The position numbers were made by a program, and so were the translations under genes. From Gracilaria gracilis (taxonomy: Eukaryota; Rhodophyta; Florideophyceae; Gracilariales; Gracilariaceae), in NCBI GenBank assembly GCA_030374805.1, contig JARGSG010000223.1, forward strand, positions 496,001-560,000: a stretch of 64,000 nucleotides of DNA. Direction: 5' to 3'. Of this stretch, positions 20,457-32,335 are shown piece by piece. Under the pieces are notes generated by a model. It searched no databases, was not told where the DNA came from, and was given only the letters and a program-made list of their open reading frames with translations. Each line of letters opens with the position of its first letter. Position 1 is the first letter of the stretch.

Positions 20457-22773
20457 GGCAAAAATGGTCGACGTGAGCGCAGTGATTAGAGCAGTGGTAA
20501 TGATAATCGTTCATTTTCTCAGAACCCTCAACAGAACAGAAAACGCCTCGCAGACGACGACGTAGAGGTAAGCGTGGATGAGATATAATGGCGTCTGCCT
20601 TACCCGAAGAAACGAAGGAAAGTGGGTGAAAGCTCTCATCACCATAGCAAGGCGCTGAAGAAACCAGATATGTCTCGTGCACCCACTGGTTTAATTAGTA
20701 CCGGTCGGAGAAGCTTCCGTCCTCCTCGCTCGCGTTGCTAACCATTTCCTCCCTGCATCTTTGTCTTAAGTCTCAACTCGTTTGATCAGGTACCGCTTCA
20801 TCGGTTGAAATTGTAATGCATTCTTTCGTCTTCATCGCCATTATCTCTTATGCTTTCTCTTCTTTGGGGTATAAGTCATTTGATTCTAGCCTGAAATAAT
20901 GTACCCAAGGCAGAAGGTTCATGGTAAAGCTTGTGGTGCGACCTGCCACCCTGTTGTGCTTCAAAATCTACTCTCGTGTAAATGTTTGTTTTCCACACTT
21001 TCCTACCTAACTGCCTCTGGAATTGACACAATTCGTGACACTGCCGCAAACCTCAGATATGAATAGATCTACCGTCTCCCCTCTTCTTCGACATCAGCTG
21101 TACATACCTCAGCCGGCTGCTGTGTGATCCTGTTTCTCCCTGTTTACTTTGTCCTTCACGTTGCTGACCTCTCTCTTTTCCGTCACTGTTACATACACAT
21201 CCCTATGAACATCGAAATTGTCCCAAACATTTCGTAAATGTGGACGAAATTAGTACGCAATTCTGCGAAATCATTCAAAACTGGGTGGAAAACGTTGTTG
21301 GCGTTAGAGCATGACTGTCATTCAGAACCTTAATGCCCACATTTGCCCCTATTTCTGACAAATTTTGGCCATATAATTTTGCCAACGACCGACGTCTTTT
21401 TACCTGAACAGCACTTCTAGCAAATTTTGAACCTAAATATACCATTATGGTCCAACTTTGAGCCATGCTAGGGACAACTTCGAGGTTCATAGGGAAATTT
21501 CGCAGATCAATTCGAGATATGAGACTATTGACCATCTTCGTCCGATTGCACGAGACAACAGGTACTATAACTAGTATTTCTAGACCTCTCATTTCCACTG
21601 AGAGATACACTTAATACAGCCCTAACATTCAATCATTCATTTCTATGCTAACGCTTCCGCAACATGCTCCGACTTCGCTCTGAACCGTCAGGCACCACGG
21701 TCGTCCTGTAGGGTTCCTCTCCCTCCGCTAATCAACTACGCCCAGGTGATTTATCTCCCTTTCTTCGACCTGGTCCTGCTTGTTACATGCAAGCCCTGAA
21801 CTAAAATGATCGCGTATACCTTATGAATCTTTATCTCTCCAAGCTCCAAAGTGACCGCAACGTGGCGGAGAAGTTGCATAGGTACGTCCGATATACCAAG
21901 CGCAATACTGCGTTTCTAACTACTCGTCACAATCTCTCCTTCCTGTAATTCTGAGCAGCATCTTCGTTGCTTGAACAAACGAATGAAGAACGTTCACCCA
22001 AGCATAGAGAAGCCACACTTTTGTACGGTGACGGACTCTGCTAACGGAGTGACTAGCGGTCGATTTGCACGCTATTCTCTGAGTTGTACGGCCCCCTCTG
22101 TTGACTGATTGCGAAAGTGAGCTATTATCTACTTGGCGTCCGTGTAGGCCACTCAGATCGTGGCCCAAAATGCTTAGAATTACCACTACTGTAGAACCTT
22201 TAATGTACGACTAAGGCTCCGTTCCGGCAGTAAAGTAGCCCATGTTTGGCTATAATTTTGGGCCTATTAAGACCTCTTTGCGACATGCACGTAGAGTACT
22301 AATTCTGAACGACTACTGCGCTAAAAATGTCGACAAAATGTTGTAATTTTTGACAGATTTCAGAACGCATCATGTCCACGTCTGGGCCATGCCTGAAACC
22401 CATTTGGGACAAATTATGATCGCCGTTATATGCACATATTGCGGCCATCTCTTAATGTTCATATTTGGGACACATCGTTGGCCCACATTTGGGACCGATT
22501 AAGTCTATATTCCGTACAGTATTATTGGCGCATATCCCACCTATATTTAGCCCACATTCGGTTCAGTTTCAATGCTCATTGGGTATAGAGATAGAGCACA
22601 TCTATGCAACAACTTTCATATCAGATATCGGCCGTTTATTATCTCACTTTTGAAACGCCTTCGCATCACGTGCTACCTCCCCCATCACTCCGTCCCACCC
22701 TCCGTCTGCCATATTACGCTCCCCACCACTACCTACCTCCCTCTCCCCCAACACCCCCACACCGCTCCCCCTC
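20457..22773. other. Gene-poor region with degenerate repeats
   Basis: No supportable gene. It contains one copy of a 200-bp dispersed repeat. Between about 22230 and 22560 it has loosely repeated motifs around GCCCACATTTGGGAC in both orientations, suggesting an old, degenerate repeat. Confidence 0.4.
21203..21402. repeat. 200-bp dispersed repeat, copy 1
   Basis: Roughly 85% identical by eye to the copy at 22917-23117 in the same orientation. Shared blocks include AATTGTCCCAAACATTTCGT, AAAACTGGGTGGAAAA and TTTGCCCA, and both copies end at GACGTCTTTTTA. It has no coding capacity. Confidence 0.85.
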
Positions 22774-24882
22774 ATGCCTAATTGCTGCTTTGAAGGCTGC
22801 TGCTTCTTCGCTCGCACCATCCTCTCCATTCAAAGGCACCAAAGAAGATACCCAAACCGTCTCACCGCCAACAAGCGTTTCCTTTCTCCCGGCGGCAACG
22901 TGACTCACGTGAGTCTCTATGAGCATCGGAATTGTCCCAAACATTTCGTAAATGTAGACGAAAATAGTACCCAATTCTGCAAAATCACTCAAAACTGGGT
23001 GGAAAATGTTGTTCGCGTTAAAATATTACTGTCACTCAGAACCTCAATGCCCACATTTTGCCCTTATTTCGGACAAATTTCTGCCATATAAATTTGCCCA
23101 TTACCGACGTCTTTTTAAGCACGCCACTCCCTTTCCCTCGCAGAGTACTCCTCCCTATTCGATTCCTACCCTCTCCCCAACATCACCCCTCTCCCCTCCC
23201 CTTACAACATCATCCCCTTCGAACCACTCCATAACTTCCACCTCGGGATCTCCAAGCTCATCAAGCTCGCAGCCATTGAGAGATTCAAGTCAGAATCACT
23301 CTTCACTACCCCCCGTTCTTCCAAGTCCCGTCGTTCCTTCAACTCCGTCCACTCCTCCATCCTGAAGAACGCGAACACCATCCTCGCCGCCATCGAAAAG
23401 CACTACCCAGCCACAGGACCCCACATCGACTTTTCCATCTCCGACAACGGTCAAACTCTCAACCGTTTCTTCACTACCGACGGCTTGCGTGGTATGCTCG
23501 AAGCAAAAGACTACCGCTCACTCGACATAGTCTTCCCCTTCATCGGCGCCTTCTTCGATCGCTGCTGTGACGACGTCGATGCAGCTCCCATCACTTCCGT
23601 TTTCACCAAGTACTCCGATCTTCTCCTCTTCTCCATGAGATACAACACCTGCGTAGAATGGACCGACTCCCGCCTCACCGACCTCCAATTCCAAATCCAC
23701 TCCTTCAACCGCACAGCCGTACTCGTCCTCGGCCCCCATCACACTTTCAGCTTTGGCACCTCCAAGTTCCATCCCCTCTACCCCATCGTCAAGGACATTC
23801 ACCGCTTCGGAGGCCTCCAATTCAACGATGCTGGCATATTCGAACACGCCCACTCCCTCTTAATGTCACACTACTCCAAAACCTCAAAGCGCAGGTCCAG
23901 CGCACATGAAGAGACCATTCGCACCATCCATCACTCCAACGCCACCAAAGATTGGAACCCCCTTTCCAAAGTCCCCTCCATCACTTCCTCTTCTCCTGTC
24001 CTCGCCTCTCCTATCAAATCCCGCCACACCGGTTTGGTCCGTGATGGGAAACTCATCCCATTTGCTGATCTCATCACCGCCCACAAACTCCTCCACTCTA
24101 GTCCTCATTTCAATCCCAAATATCTGCAAGACCTCTTCCCCACCGGCACTCTCTCCATCCTCCAACAGTTTTGAAAACACGCCCTCCCCTAATTCATCAC
24201 CCTTTCTCTCGAAGTCCTATAGCTCTCAGAGAATTCCCCGTTTCTCCGTCGCACCCGAATCACCGTCGTCAACTCCGCTTAAGTCGCCGGCTGTTATACC
24301 CCATCACTCGACCACTACATTGAAGAGCGGAACGAGCTCGCGGTCCAGGATCCTCCAGTCTCTTTCATTCAACGAATATTTGCCACCCCGTCCTTCGGTC
24401 CTTCTAAATCCCCAAAGTTCTCTTACGTCCTCGTCGCAGGCACCAGCTCCTCCAACTCCACCCCCGTCGTCTGGGTCTGCAAACTCATCTCCGTTCTTCG
24501 CTTCACCCTTCCTTCTTCCACTCCATCTTCCAATGAGTTCGCCTTCGTACAGTTCTTGGAGATCTTCCCACCAAGCGACGAAGTCGATGTCACCCTCAAC
24601 TGCGTATGCCTGCGATGGACAACAGACGACGAACATAACCACACCGCCCATTCATTTCCCATCTCCACCCACTCCACATCCGACAACGTTTCTCCATGGT
24701 TTGGACTCATCCCCTTCTATTCTATTCTTGGCTTCGTTCATGTTCTCCGCCAGAACTACCCCGCAACCCCTTTAATTCCTGGCACTATTGTCGTTTCCAT
24801 ATATTCTACCTCAAAAGATTCTACCGAGACCCCATCTCCAGGCCCTACCTCCCACCTCCCGCATAGCACTCATTCCATATGA
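22774..24882 (+). CDS. Spliced DDE transposase, CACTA/Plavaka-like, internally shortened
   Basis: Exon 1 (22774-22908) encodes a C2H2-like finger (CFEGCCFFARTILSIQRHQRR). A donor GTGAGT at 22909 and an acceptor ending at 23145 (pyrimidine tract, then CGCAGAG) join it in frame to an exon that reads YNIIPFEPLHNFHLGISKLI, the D/E-x-x-H segment of Tnp2-like transposases. The exon continues to FHPLYPIVKDIHRFGG, GIFEHAHSLLMSHYSKTSKR, the C-terminal helix bundle of the family. After the stop at 24172-24174 a different frame stays open from about 24270 to 24882 (FSYVLVAGTSSSNSTPVVWV, NEFAFVQFLEIF), a plausible third exon. The part that should hold the first two catalytic aspartates between the finger and FEPLH is missing, so the product is probably inactive. 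The coding strand is unusually C/T-rich. Confidence 0.55.
22917..23117. repeat. 200-bp dispersed repeat, copy 2, inside a predicted intron
   Basis: Second copy of the repeat at 21203. It fills almost the whole of a predicted intron in the transposase gene: the GTGAGT donor lies 8 nt before the repeat starts, and the pyrimidine-rich acceptor lies about 28 nt after it ends. Confidence 0.8.
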
Positions 24883-25245
24883 TTTTCATAGACCAATCGC
24901 TACCACCCTCTTCCACAGGAAAGATTGGAGATAGGTATGGGATGAAGAAGATATACCACTTCTTCATCATCCCACAGCTACCTCCACTCCTCCCACTCTT
25001 GTTCACCCTACCCTCTCCCCTCTCCATTTTCTGCCCCATCCGTACCCTCTCCCCGGTGCGCAACAAACGACTGAAACTGGGCTCCTCCGGTCGGCACGCT
25101 GCTATGTAGCAATCAAGAACCGCTCCAAGTCTCGGCGTAAAATTCGCCATAAAGTATTCCTCCCTCACCGCTAGATATATTTTCTCCCTCGATGGAATCC
25201 ACAGGCCAACCGCCGCAGTTCTCCCCGTATTTCTGGACACACACC

Positions 25246-27735
25246 TCAGATTTCCTCTAGAAACCGATCGTTCTCAAACTCTTCGCCGTGCTTGTCCCCC
25301 ACCAATTCCCATGCCACCTTCAATATACCCTCCACTGCCCTCGGCAAATAACTCCCATACAGTGTAGAAAACAAGAGCTGCCTTTGTTCTCCACGTGCCA
25401 CACCCTCGTTCATCACTTTCACAACACACCCAATCCACGCAACAAGTCTGGCGAGGTGCATCACCGTCCCATCCACGTAATGCTTTTCCCTATTACATTT
25501 GGTCTCCACTGCGTCTCCCATGTACTCCTCCAACACTGCCACCGCCATTCCGTTCTTGAAATACTTGTCTTCATCATCAGAGCTCCACTGTGGAGCATGC
25601 ACGGTTGACCCGGAGTACGCAAGATCTTCGAAACGGCTCATTCTCCACCCACAAAACTTGTTCATCCCATCTTCTTCCCTTCCCATAAGCTTCTCGCGAG
25701 CCTCGTCCAACTGCTTCTTCAACTCCTCACCAAGTTCCGTCGCCTTGCTAGGCTTCGCCCGCTTCGAAATCAAATCATATCCTAGTAAAGAGAATAATTT
25801 GGTCCGAGCAGCCCGCTTTCGCACCCCAATCACATCGCTTATCGTCTGCTTCATCCGCTGCTTCAGACACTTGTCCGCGCTTACATTCTCCACGCACTTT
25901 TGTTTCCTCCCCGCTTTCACTATCGTCTCCCACGTCTCTCCCATTATTTCTGTCTCGACCACATACTTCAACAACACATCACTTCCACCCTCTGTCGATG
26001 GTTTGTACGCCCTCATCTCATATGCAACCTGAATTGGGCACCTAGGCACCCTCTCATTCTCCCCAACTACAAACACGCTCCCCTCTCTACTTTCTCCCAC
26101 CGTCTCACTCCTATTCTTTCAGCTTTTACCAACGTTTTCCGTGTCAAAACAAAGTTCAGACGCCTCCAACTTCGCATAATGAAGAATCCCATCATACACA
26201 GCCCTTGCGAATCCATAAAAACATTCTTCCACTCCAATATCATACTTTTGACGCCCTATCACCTTCGTTCCTCCACTACCTCGCTTTCTCCCCTTCACTG
26301 CCTCTCGAACACTTTCAATCAACATATTTTGCCGTTTATTTTCCTCCCTCAGCCGTCCCAGCTCTTCCTGCGTCAGCTTCAAGCTCACCATCAATTTATA
26401 GTGATCTTCCTTCATATTTCTCAACTGTCCCTTCAGTGATTTCACCCTCTGAACGAGTGCAGACCGTAGCAGTACGCTTAAGGTTTCCTCATTCCCTTCC
26501 CGTTCCCTTGTAGATCCCCATTTATCTTCTCGAATTCTACCTCCGCTTTCTCCCCGACCGCCGTCACTTTCGTGGCCCACATCCTTCGAAAGTAAAACGG
26601 TATTGCGCCTTACACGCATCTCTTGGGGTGTTAGTGGCGCCGTCTCCACGACATTCACTTCCCCACGCCGTTCTGTTTGTACGTCGTCCTCGCCTTCGAA
26701 ATCTCTCTCAACCACTGCTGCTGTCCCTCCGACAATTTTCTTGGTTGAACCACCAATTTTACGTCGTGTCACTCTCCCGTCCGCATGTTCTCGTCGCTTA
26801 TCTCCTCCCTTTTTCATAACTTCAACACCCACCAATCCATGAACCACAGTCTTTATTCTTCTCTCACTACCCTCCTCTGTTTCACGTTCGGCCATTCGCC
26901 GCACACGCCGCACTCCTTCTTTCTCCCGGTTCGCATTCTCTTGCTCGAAACCAATGCTTTCCTTCTCTGGCACTCTATTTGGCGTCACAATAACCCAACT
27001 CTATACTCCTAGCGTCCTCGCCGGGTGACCACACCTCACTATCTCCCTTTCTCCTTCCACCTCTTCGGGTACTCCAGCCTTAGGCACTTTATCACCGTTA
27101 GTTCCCTTTCTTCTTCGAAGACCCCCACTACCTAATATGGTACTACTCCTTGCTATCGTTCCTCCCTCGACACTCGTACGAAGCTCTTTACCCTTCACTA
27201 TCATATCCTCGCTATCGCTCTCCTCTAAAACTTGCGCAGTCTCTGCGCCTCTTCTACGAGCATCTCTCTCCCGACCACCGCGCAGAATCTTTTTTGGCAT
27301 ACTTCGCTGCGCTCCTATGCTTTTCTTGGGACTAACTCCTTGATCTCGTGCGTTCGCAATAAGTTTCGTCACCACAATGCTTACCGTTCGCTCCGTTCGC
27401 CTCGTTCGCTCCGTACGCTCCGGTGTTTCGGCCCCGTCGCTCCTCGCCGCACCGTCACTCCTCGCCACACCGTCGCTCCTCGCCGCACCGTCGCTCCTCG
27501 CCGCACCATTCATCCCTTTCCCACGTAAACCACTCCGAGGCGCACGCGTACTACGAGCGGTGCGAACTTCGCCACTTACCGTTTCGCCACGCCTTCGGCT
27601 CTTTGACGCGCGACCGCTAACCTCCTCCGCATTCACACCCCTCGTCTTACGTTTGGCCATATACAATCTGAACGGTTCCTTGTGTTTGACGCTGGGCTCA
27701 CGACGTCTTAGCCGCTGACCGTGATCGGGGGTCAC
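25246..27735 (-). pseudogene. Coiled-coil basic protein of unknown function, two in-frame stops
   Basis: A single minus-strand frame of about 830 codons is interrupted only by TAG (27001-27003) and TGA (26119-26121). The N-terminal third is basic and repetitive, with five copies of an (A/V)ARSDG unit. The middle holds a heptad-like coiled coil (KSLKGQLRNMKEDHYKLMVS, LTQEELGRLREENKRQ). The C-terminal 300 residues look globular and helical (FYGFARAVYDGILHYAKLEA, and VMHLARLVAWIGCVVKVMNE) but match no family I know. Its 3' end faces the 3' end of the transposase on the left, 0.36 kb away, so the two may be the convergent genes of one DNA transposon. The intact register over 830 codons suggests recent loss, or tolerated stops. 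Confidence 0.55.
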
Positions 27736-28214
27736 TGGAATCGGAACTGCTCTGCTCTCGACGTGTTCGGCCCTCGCGGTGATCGAACGCCACTGAGCGA
27801 ATGCACACCCCCAATCGAGCGGAGTGTGGTGGAAATCCCGGAGTGCGGCTTTTTATTTCCCGATTCCGAAACGATAAAATTACACCGAAATCTCCATTTC
27901 TGAATAGTTCTTATAATGGTAAAAAACGTACAAGGTTTCGCATCATATTCGATGCCCTTTACTACCTTTTATGTATCTACGTACTTCTATCTTGCACTTG
28001 AGCTAAAGTGTTTTGTTTCTAATTCGTGCTCAATGACGAAGTTGAAATGCAATAAGGGCCACTTCATTATCGAGGTTTAGATGTTGTTTTACATGTAGCT
28101 AATTTACTACACGTTCTAATCGATTACTATAATAGGATTTGTCGATGTACCCCAGCTATACTCTACGCCATAATCCGCCAACAACTCCTCTCCCACTTCC
28201 AGTTTTCAAAGTGT
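27736..28214. other. AT-richer intergenic spacer
   Basis: No gene. Its left part would be the 5' flank of the coiled-coil gene and its right part the 3' flank of the methyltransferase-SET gene. Confidence 0.4.
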
Positions 28215-31200
28215 TCACACCGCAAGTATTTGGTATTCTCGTAGTTGATGCGGGGTGCGTCCTTTATTTGGAGTTCGAATGACCCGCACATTTGCAGTCC
28301 TTCGTTTCGTCACACCATCCGCAACTGCATCAATGTCCTTATCGCGTTCCATATATTTGGGATCGTTAATCGTTCCACCCAATGAAAAGGAGCGGGGACA
28401 ATCCATACAGGTATTAAACTTACTCCTTGTCTTCTTTCTGGGAGGTTATGGAATATATCGCCGCGGACGTTAAACTCCATCACATACTTTCAAAAGCTTT
28501 CGGATGTGGCTCCAAATATTTTTTCACCATATTTCTTGTGTACCTCTTTTCTCTTCGTTAGGTCATGGTACACCAGTGTTCCATAGAAGTAACATATCTT
28601 TTCATTTTCCATGAATCGGCGTGTAGTGAACACCCCCACTCCTGCGCCAGGGTAGCGAATCGTCGACTTCCCGATACGACAACGGGACATCGTCGCTTCC
28701 AGTGCCAACATGGCATTCCAATCCAGAAGCCCCATCTTTCCTTGCAAAGGTTTAGGCCATTTGTGAAGGGCCTTACGCCTACCAGTCGTGACCCAGCTCT
28801 CATCCCGCCACATTGACGCAAGAAAGTCCACAATATACGTAGGAAACTTTTGATACTGGGGGTAGCCGGATGGAGCCTTCCATGATCTCGATGGGCGGAC
28901 ATTCCCTTTCGGAAATAAGTTCAACACCCTAATCATAGCATTACGAACTTCCTGCGTTACCTGGATTTCCGTCTAATTTTCCCGCAGAAACAATGCGAAT
29001 TGAACAATTGCGGCGTGCCTAGCATGGGCAAAGCAGTCAGAGTCCGGCTCACACCCAATGAACCTGCGATGCTGTTGTAATTCTATGCATGCCATTGCTG
29101 TCGAAAACGTCCCCGCAAACAAGTCGATCACAATATCCCCAGCCTGGGAAAACCGACTGATTAGCTCCTTCAACAATGCCCTAGGTTTCTGTCCGGACCT
29201 CACCTTTTGTAAAACGTAGCCCCCACCTTCCTTCTTTCTCTTCCACTGAAGAGTCTCCCCATTAGACATGGAGGGTACCTGGTCAATGACACTGTGGTAC
29301 CCCGGGTACCTCGACTGCACGAAATTGAAGTTCTCATAGTTCACCATCACATGCTGCTGCGCGTAGCTGAGACCATTTCGAACTCCATGTACAGCATACT
29401 CCATTGCAGAGAAAAGGGAGCACGACCTACGTCCAGGGTTACGCATCGGGTTGCCTTGCGACCGTAAAAAGGGCATTGGGACCTGGTCCACAACTAGTGA
29501 ACGCCTTGGTACTCCGTTTTCGTCTTTTGCCATAATGGCAGAAAGTACATCTCTCCATTGCTGGACCTGCTCGAAAGCACTAAAGATCACGAAATGGCCC
29601 CCAGGACATAGCAGTCTTGATAGAAGCTTTGCAGCCTTCTCCATGTCCTTAAAGCTCAGTACATCGTACCAGATGTTGTTTAGGTTCTCGTTCTTTTGGA
29701 TGTTGTACGGAGGGTCCATGAGAACCAGTTGAACTTTTCCTAACGGAGACACACAATCTCTGCGCAACGTCTCTTCCATCTCTATCATTCTCAAACCCGC
29801 AATTGTACAAGCGAAAGTACTTCTCCATCTCCTCCTCACAACTTCGGAAAGCCATTTTGTCATCCAACGACGCAATGGATGGTGGAGTTATTACGCCTAC
29901 CCCGGACGCTTCGTCACCAGTACTTCTTATCCTAATGTCTGCCACTATGTTCGTATCACCATCTCCTTCTTCGCTTCTCCCCTCCTTCGGCTCCGTTGGT
30001 TTCCCAATTTCCTCCACCTCCTTCACATCATCTTCAATTTGTATGGCAGGTTCTGGTTTGGATATCGGCGTTACCGCCATACCAGAAACGTTCACTGATT
30101 CTTTCAGTTTCAACGGGCTTATGGCCTCCATGACGGAGGACACAAGTGAATTTGAGAAACTATCGAATCTCTGAGCAAACGCCCGTGATGGGTCTCTGGT
30201 AAACGTCTTCAGAACTGTCCATCGTCCTGGTTTCAAAATTGAGAAGAACTGCTCAGTCACAATAACCTTGTTGAGGTCCGAAATGAACTCTTTTGCAAGC
30301 ATTCAAAGGGCAGCATCGATGTCTTGCGGTAAATTACATGCCCACGCGATGACCTCTGTTTCAATAACAGTTCCTCCTTCGCTCGGTAGCAAGCGATGGT
30401 CGTTATCCCGGTGGGAAAACCCCTCTGCCCTCGTCTCAAACGCTTGAAACTGCATTTCGTCGTACATGACTCGGATGAATGGAAGAACCATGACCTCCAC
30501 GGTAGGGAATCCCAGAAATTGAGAGAAACAATCCCATGCCTTCGTTATGAGCTGCACACCAAAGCCAACACGCTCAGCTTGGAGTTTGTTTGATATTTGG
30601 ACATTCACAAAAGGTGTGGGATATCCCTTGTCTCTTCTTTTCCTCTTCTGGCCTACAACTCTTTTTTCCATGGAAATTGTCTGAATGAGCGAGAGAAAGA
30701 GAATCCTTTGGAAATGTGTGGCAACGATTGTGGCGAAGGGGGGGACCACCCGTCCCACTCGCTTAGGAGGTATATTCATTGACTTGAAAAACTCAGTCAA
30801 AGTCATATTCTTCGGTATTCCTTTAAAGCTCACCTCGGTATAAGCATTCCAGAAGTCCCTTACACGCCAGTCCCTATCACTTTCCAAAATGTCCAATAAC
30901 CTCGTTGAGAGGTATAGCTGCCGATAAGACCCCTTCAGAGATACGACCCGTAGTTCACTGTCAGTAAACGTCGGATGTCTTGGACCCACAATAATATAAT
31001 ATAGAAGTAATTCTTGGCCAGCGGTAGGAAGTTGCGATTCTTGATAACGTAATCAACGAACTCGCTGTGTCCGACCTTCCTTGGCCGGTCTTGATCTCGC
31101 ATTGTCGACGCGTAATGATTGCGGATTGCAAGGCATACTGTGACAAGCTCATCTCCGAAGCCATAAATTTCTCCAACCTTCATATCGGTGCTTGACGGTG

Positions 31201-31237
31201 CCGGTGACGTAGATCTCGATGAACTATGTGGAGCCAT
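28215..31237 (-). pseudogene. DNA methyltransferase (beta class) fused to SET domain, broken
   Basis: Starting at the ATG at 31237 (MAPHSSSRSTSPAPSS) about 1000 codons can be followed leftward, with roughly six breaks. The first half is an uncharacterised helical region. The middle is an AdoMet-dependent amino-methyltransferase: VLMDPPYN (motif IV, near 29705), a target-recognition-like segment, then VIDLFAGTFSTAMACIEL and FIGCEPD (motif I and II region, near 29040-29130). That order (IV before I) defines the beta class, which methylates adenine N6 or cytosine N4. The last part has a SET domain start, GAGVGVFTTRRF with ICYFYGTLVYHDL (near 28580-28680), and a SET C-terminal signature, TINDPKYMERD, then TANVRVI, near 28270-28370. 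The post-catalytic Tyr region is not visible. A writer combining DNA and histone-lysine methylation is an inference from the domain order. Methyltransferase and SET blocks lie in the same frame. Confidence 0.7.
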
Positions 31238-31301
31238 TTTATGCATGCACGGGAAGAGGGTGCATTGACGGGTTATGATTCGAATTTCCGGAGCTGAAGG
31301 G

Positions 31302-31395
31302 AGATGGGAGCGGACGGAAGATGGGAGCGGACGGGAGATGGGAGCGGACGGGAGATGGAAGCGGACGGGAGATGGCAGCAAAGGGGAGGAAACAG
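31302..31395. repeat. 17-bp minisatellite
   Basis: Five consecutive copies of a unit close to AGATGGGAGCGGACGGG, decaying into related G-rich sequence up to about 31480. It lies 65 bp or more upstream of the proposed start of the methyltransferase-SET gene, in its presumed promoter. Confidence 0.8.
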
Positions 31396-31646
31396 CGCAC
31401 GGGAGACTGCAGCGGGCGGGGGATAACTGCCGACAAGATATGAAAGTGCGCGGGAGACGGGAGCGGGCGGGAGAGAATAGCAACGATACAGCGCGAACCA
31501 GGTTCTTTCAACACGGCAGGGAGATGTGCGAGATGTCTGAGATGCACGTGAACTCGTAGAGAGGTGTCAGGGAAAGCGCCGACACTCGAGAGATACGGAA
31601 CTTGGTGATTGCAAACATATACACGAAGTTATAGGGAACGGCCGTT

Positions 31647-31723
31647 AGGGCAGCGGACCGGGGTGGCGTGGCGCTTCATCAGTGCACTGATGAAGTGCCA
31701 AGACCCCCCCGGTTCGCTGTCCT
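31647..31723. repeat. 76-bp palindrome, copy 1
   Basis: Arms read GGGCAGCGGACCGGGGTGGC and its complement around a CATCAGTGCACTGATG centre; a few mismatches (the CCCCCCC run) are present. First of four related hairpins in 1.3 kb. Confidence 0.9.
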
Positions 31724-31766
31724 ACCAAAAAAATATTTTATTTTCCATATTTTTGAACGACAGCCT

Positions 31767-31842
31767 GGGGCAGCAGACCGGGGTGTCGTGGCGCTTCATC
31801 GGTGCACAGATGAAGCGCCACGACACCCCGGTGTGCTGTTCC
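31767..31842. repeat. 76-bp palindrome, copy 2
   Basis: The arm GGGGTGTCGTGGCGCTTCAT and its complement are perfectly paired next to a short centre (CGGTGCACAG). It is followed by ACGCACCGTGAGTG, which also follows copy 3. Confidence 0.9.
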
Positions 31843-31939
31843 AACGCACCGTGAGTGCCGATCGGCTCTCCCAGGGTGAAACGAACATGGATCCCGACTC
31901 AAACGATTTCCTGCTCTCACTCTATGCAATACCTCTTAT

Positions 31940-32335
31940 TATGGTTACCCTATTCTTAACGGATGTCCTAATCCTAGCTTCAAAGCGCAAGCACCATATG
32001 AATAGGGCGTCCACTATACATAACAAAGATAGAAGATGTACTAACTTCATCTCATATAACGGATGTTCTATTCTTAGCAAAAAAGCGAGATGGTGTGTGA
32101 AAACCTCCGCAAGCACTATAGGAATAGAACATCCGTACTACAAAATTAAGATAGAAGATGTACTAAGTTAATCTCATATAACGGATGTCTTATTCCTAGC
32201 AACAAAGCGAGAGGGTGTGTGAAAACCTCCGCAAGCAGCATAAGAATAAAACACCGGTTGCATTAAATTAAGATATAAGATGTACTAACTTAATCTCATA
32301 TAACGGATGTCCTATTCCTAGCAACAAAGCTTATC
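31940..32335. repeat. 121-bp tandem array, about three and a half units
   Basis: Units begin at about 32028, 32150 and 32271 with AGATGTACTAA and contain ATCTCATATAACGGATGT and GTGTGTGAAAACCTCCGCAA. A partial unit precedes them. Identity between units is about 85-90% by eye. It lies between palindrome copies 2 and 3. Confidence 0.85.

Noticed and set aside
23906-24775. Plus-strand Ser/Pro-rich frame of 289 codons
   Set aside because: Its composition comes from the C-rich strand bias; the neighbouring frames carry the recognisable transposase segments.
28215-31237. Bacterial restriction-modification system
   Set aside because: No endonuclease partner, the SET domain is a eukaryotic-type companion, and the surroundings are eukaryotic transposons.
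31940-32335. CRISPR-like array
   Set aside because: The 121-bp units are tandem without distinct spacers and there are no cas genes; the host is eukaryotic.
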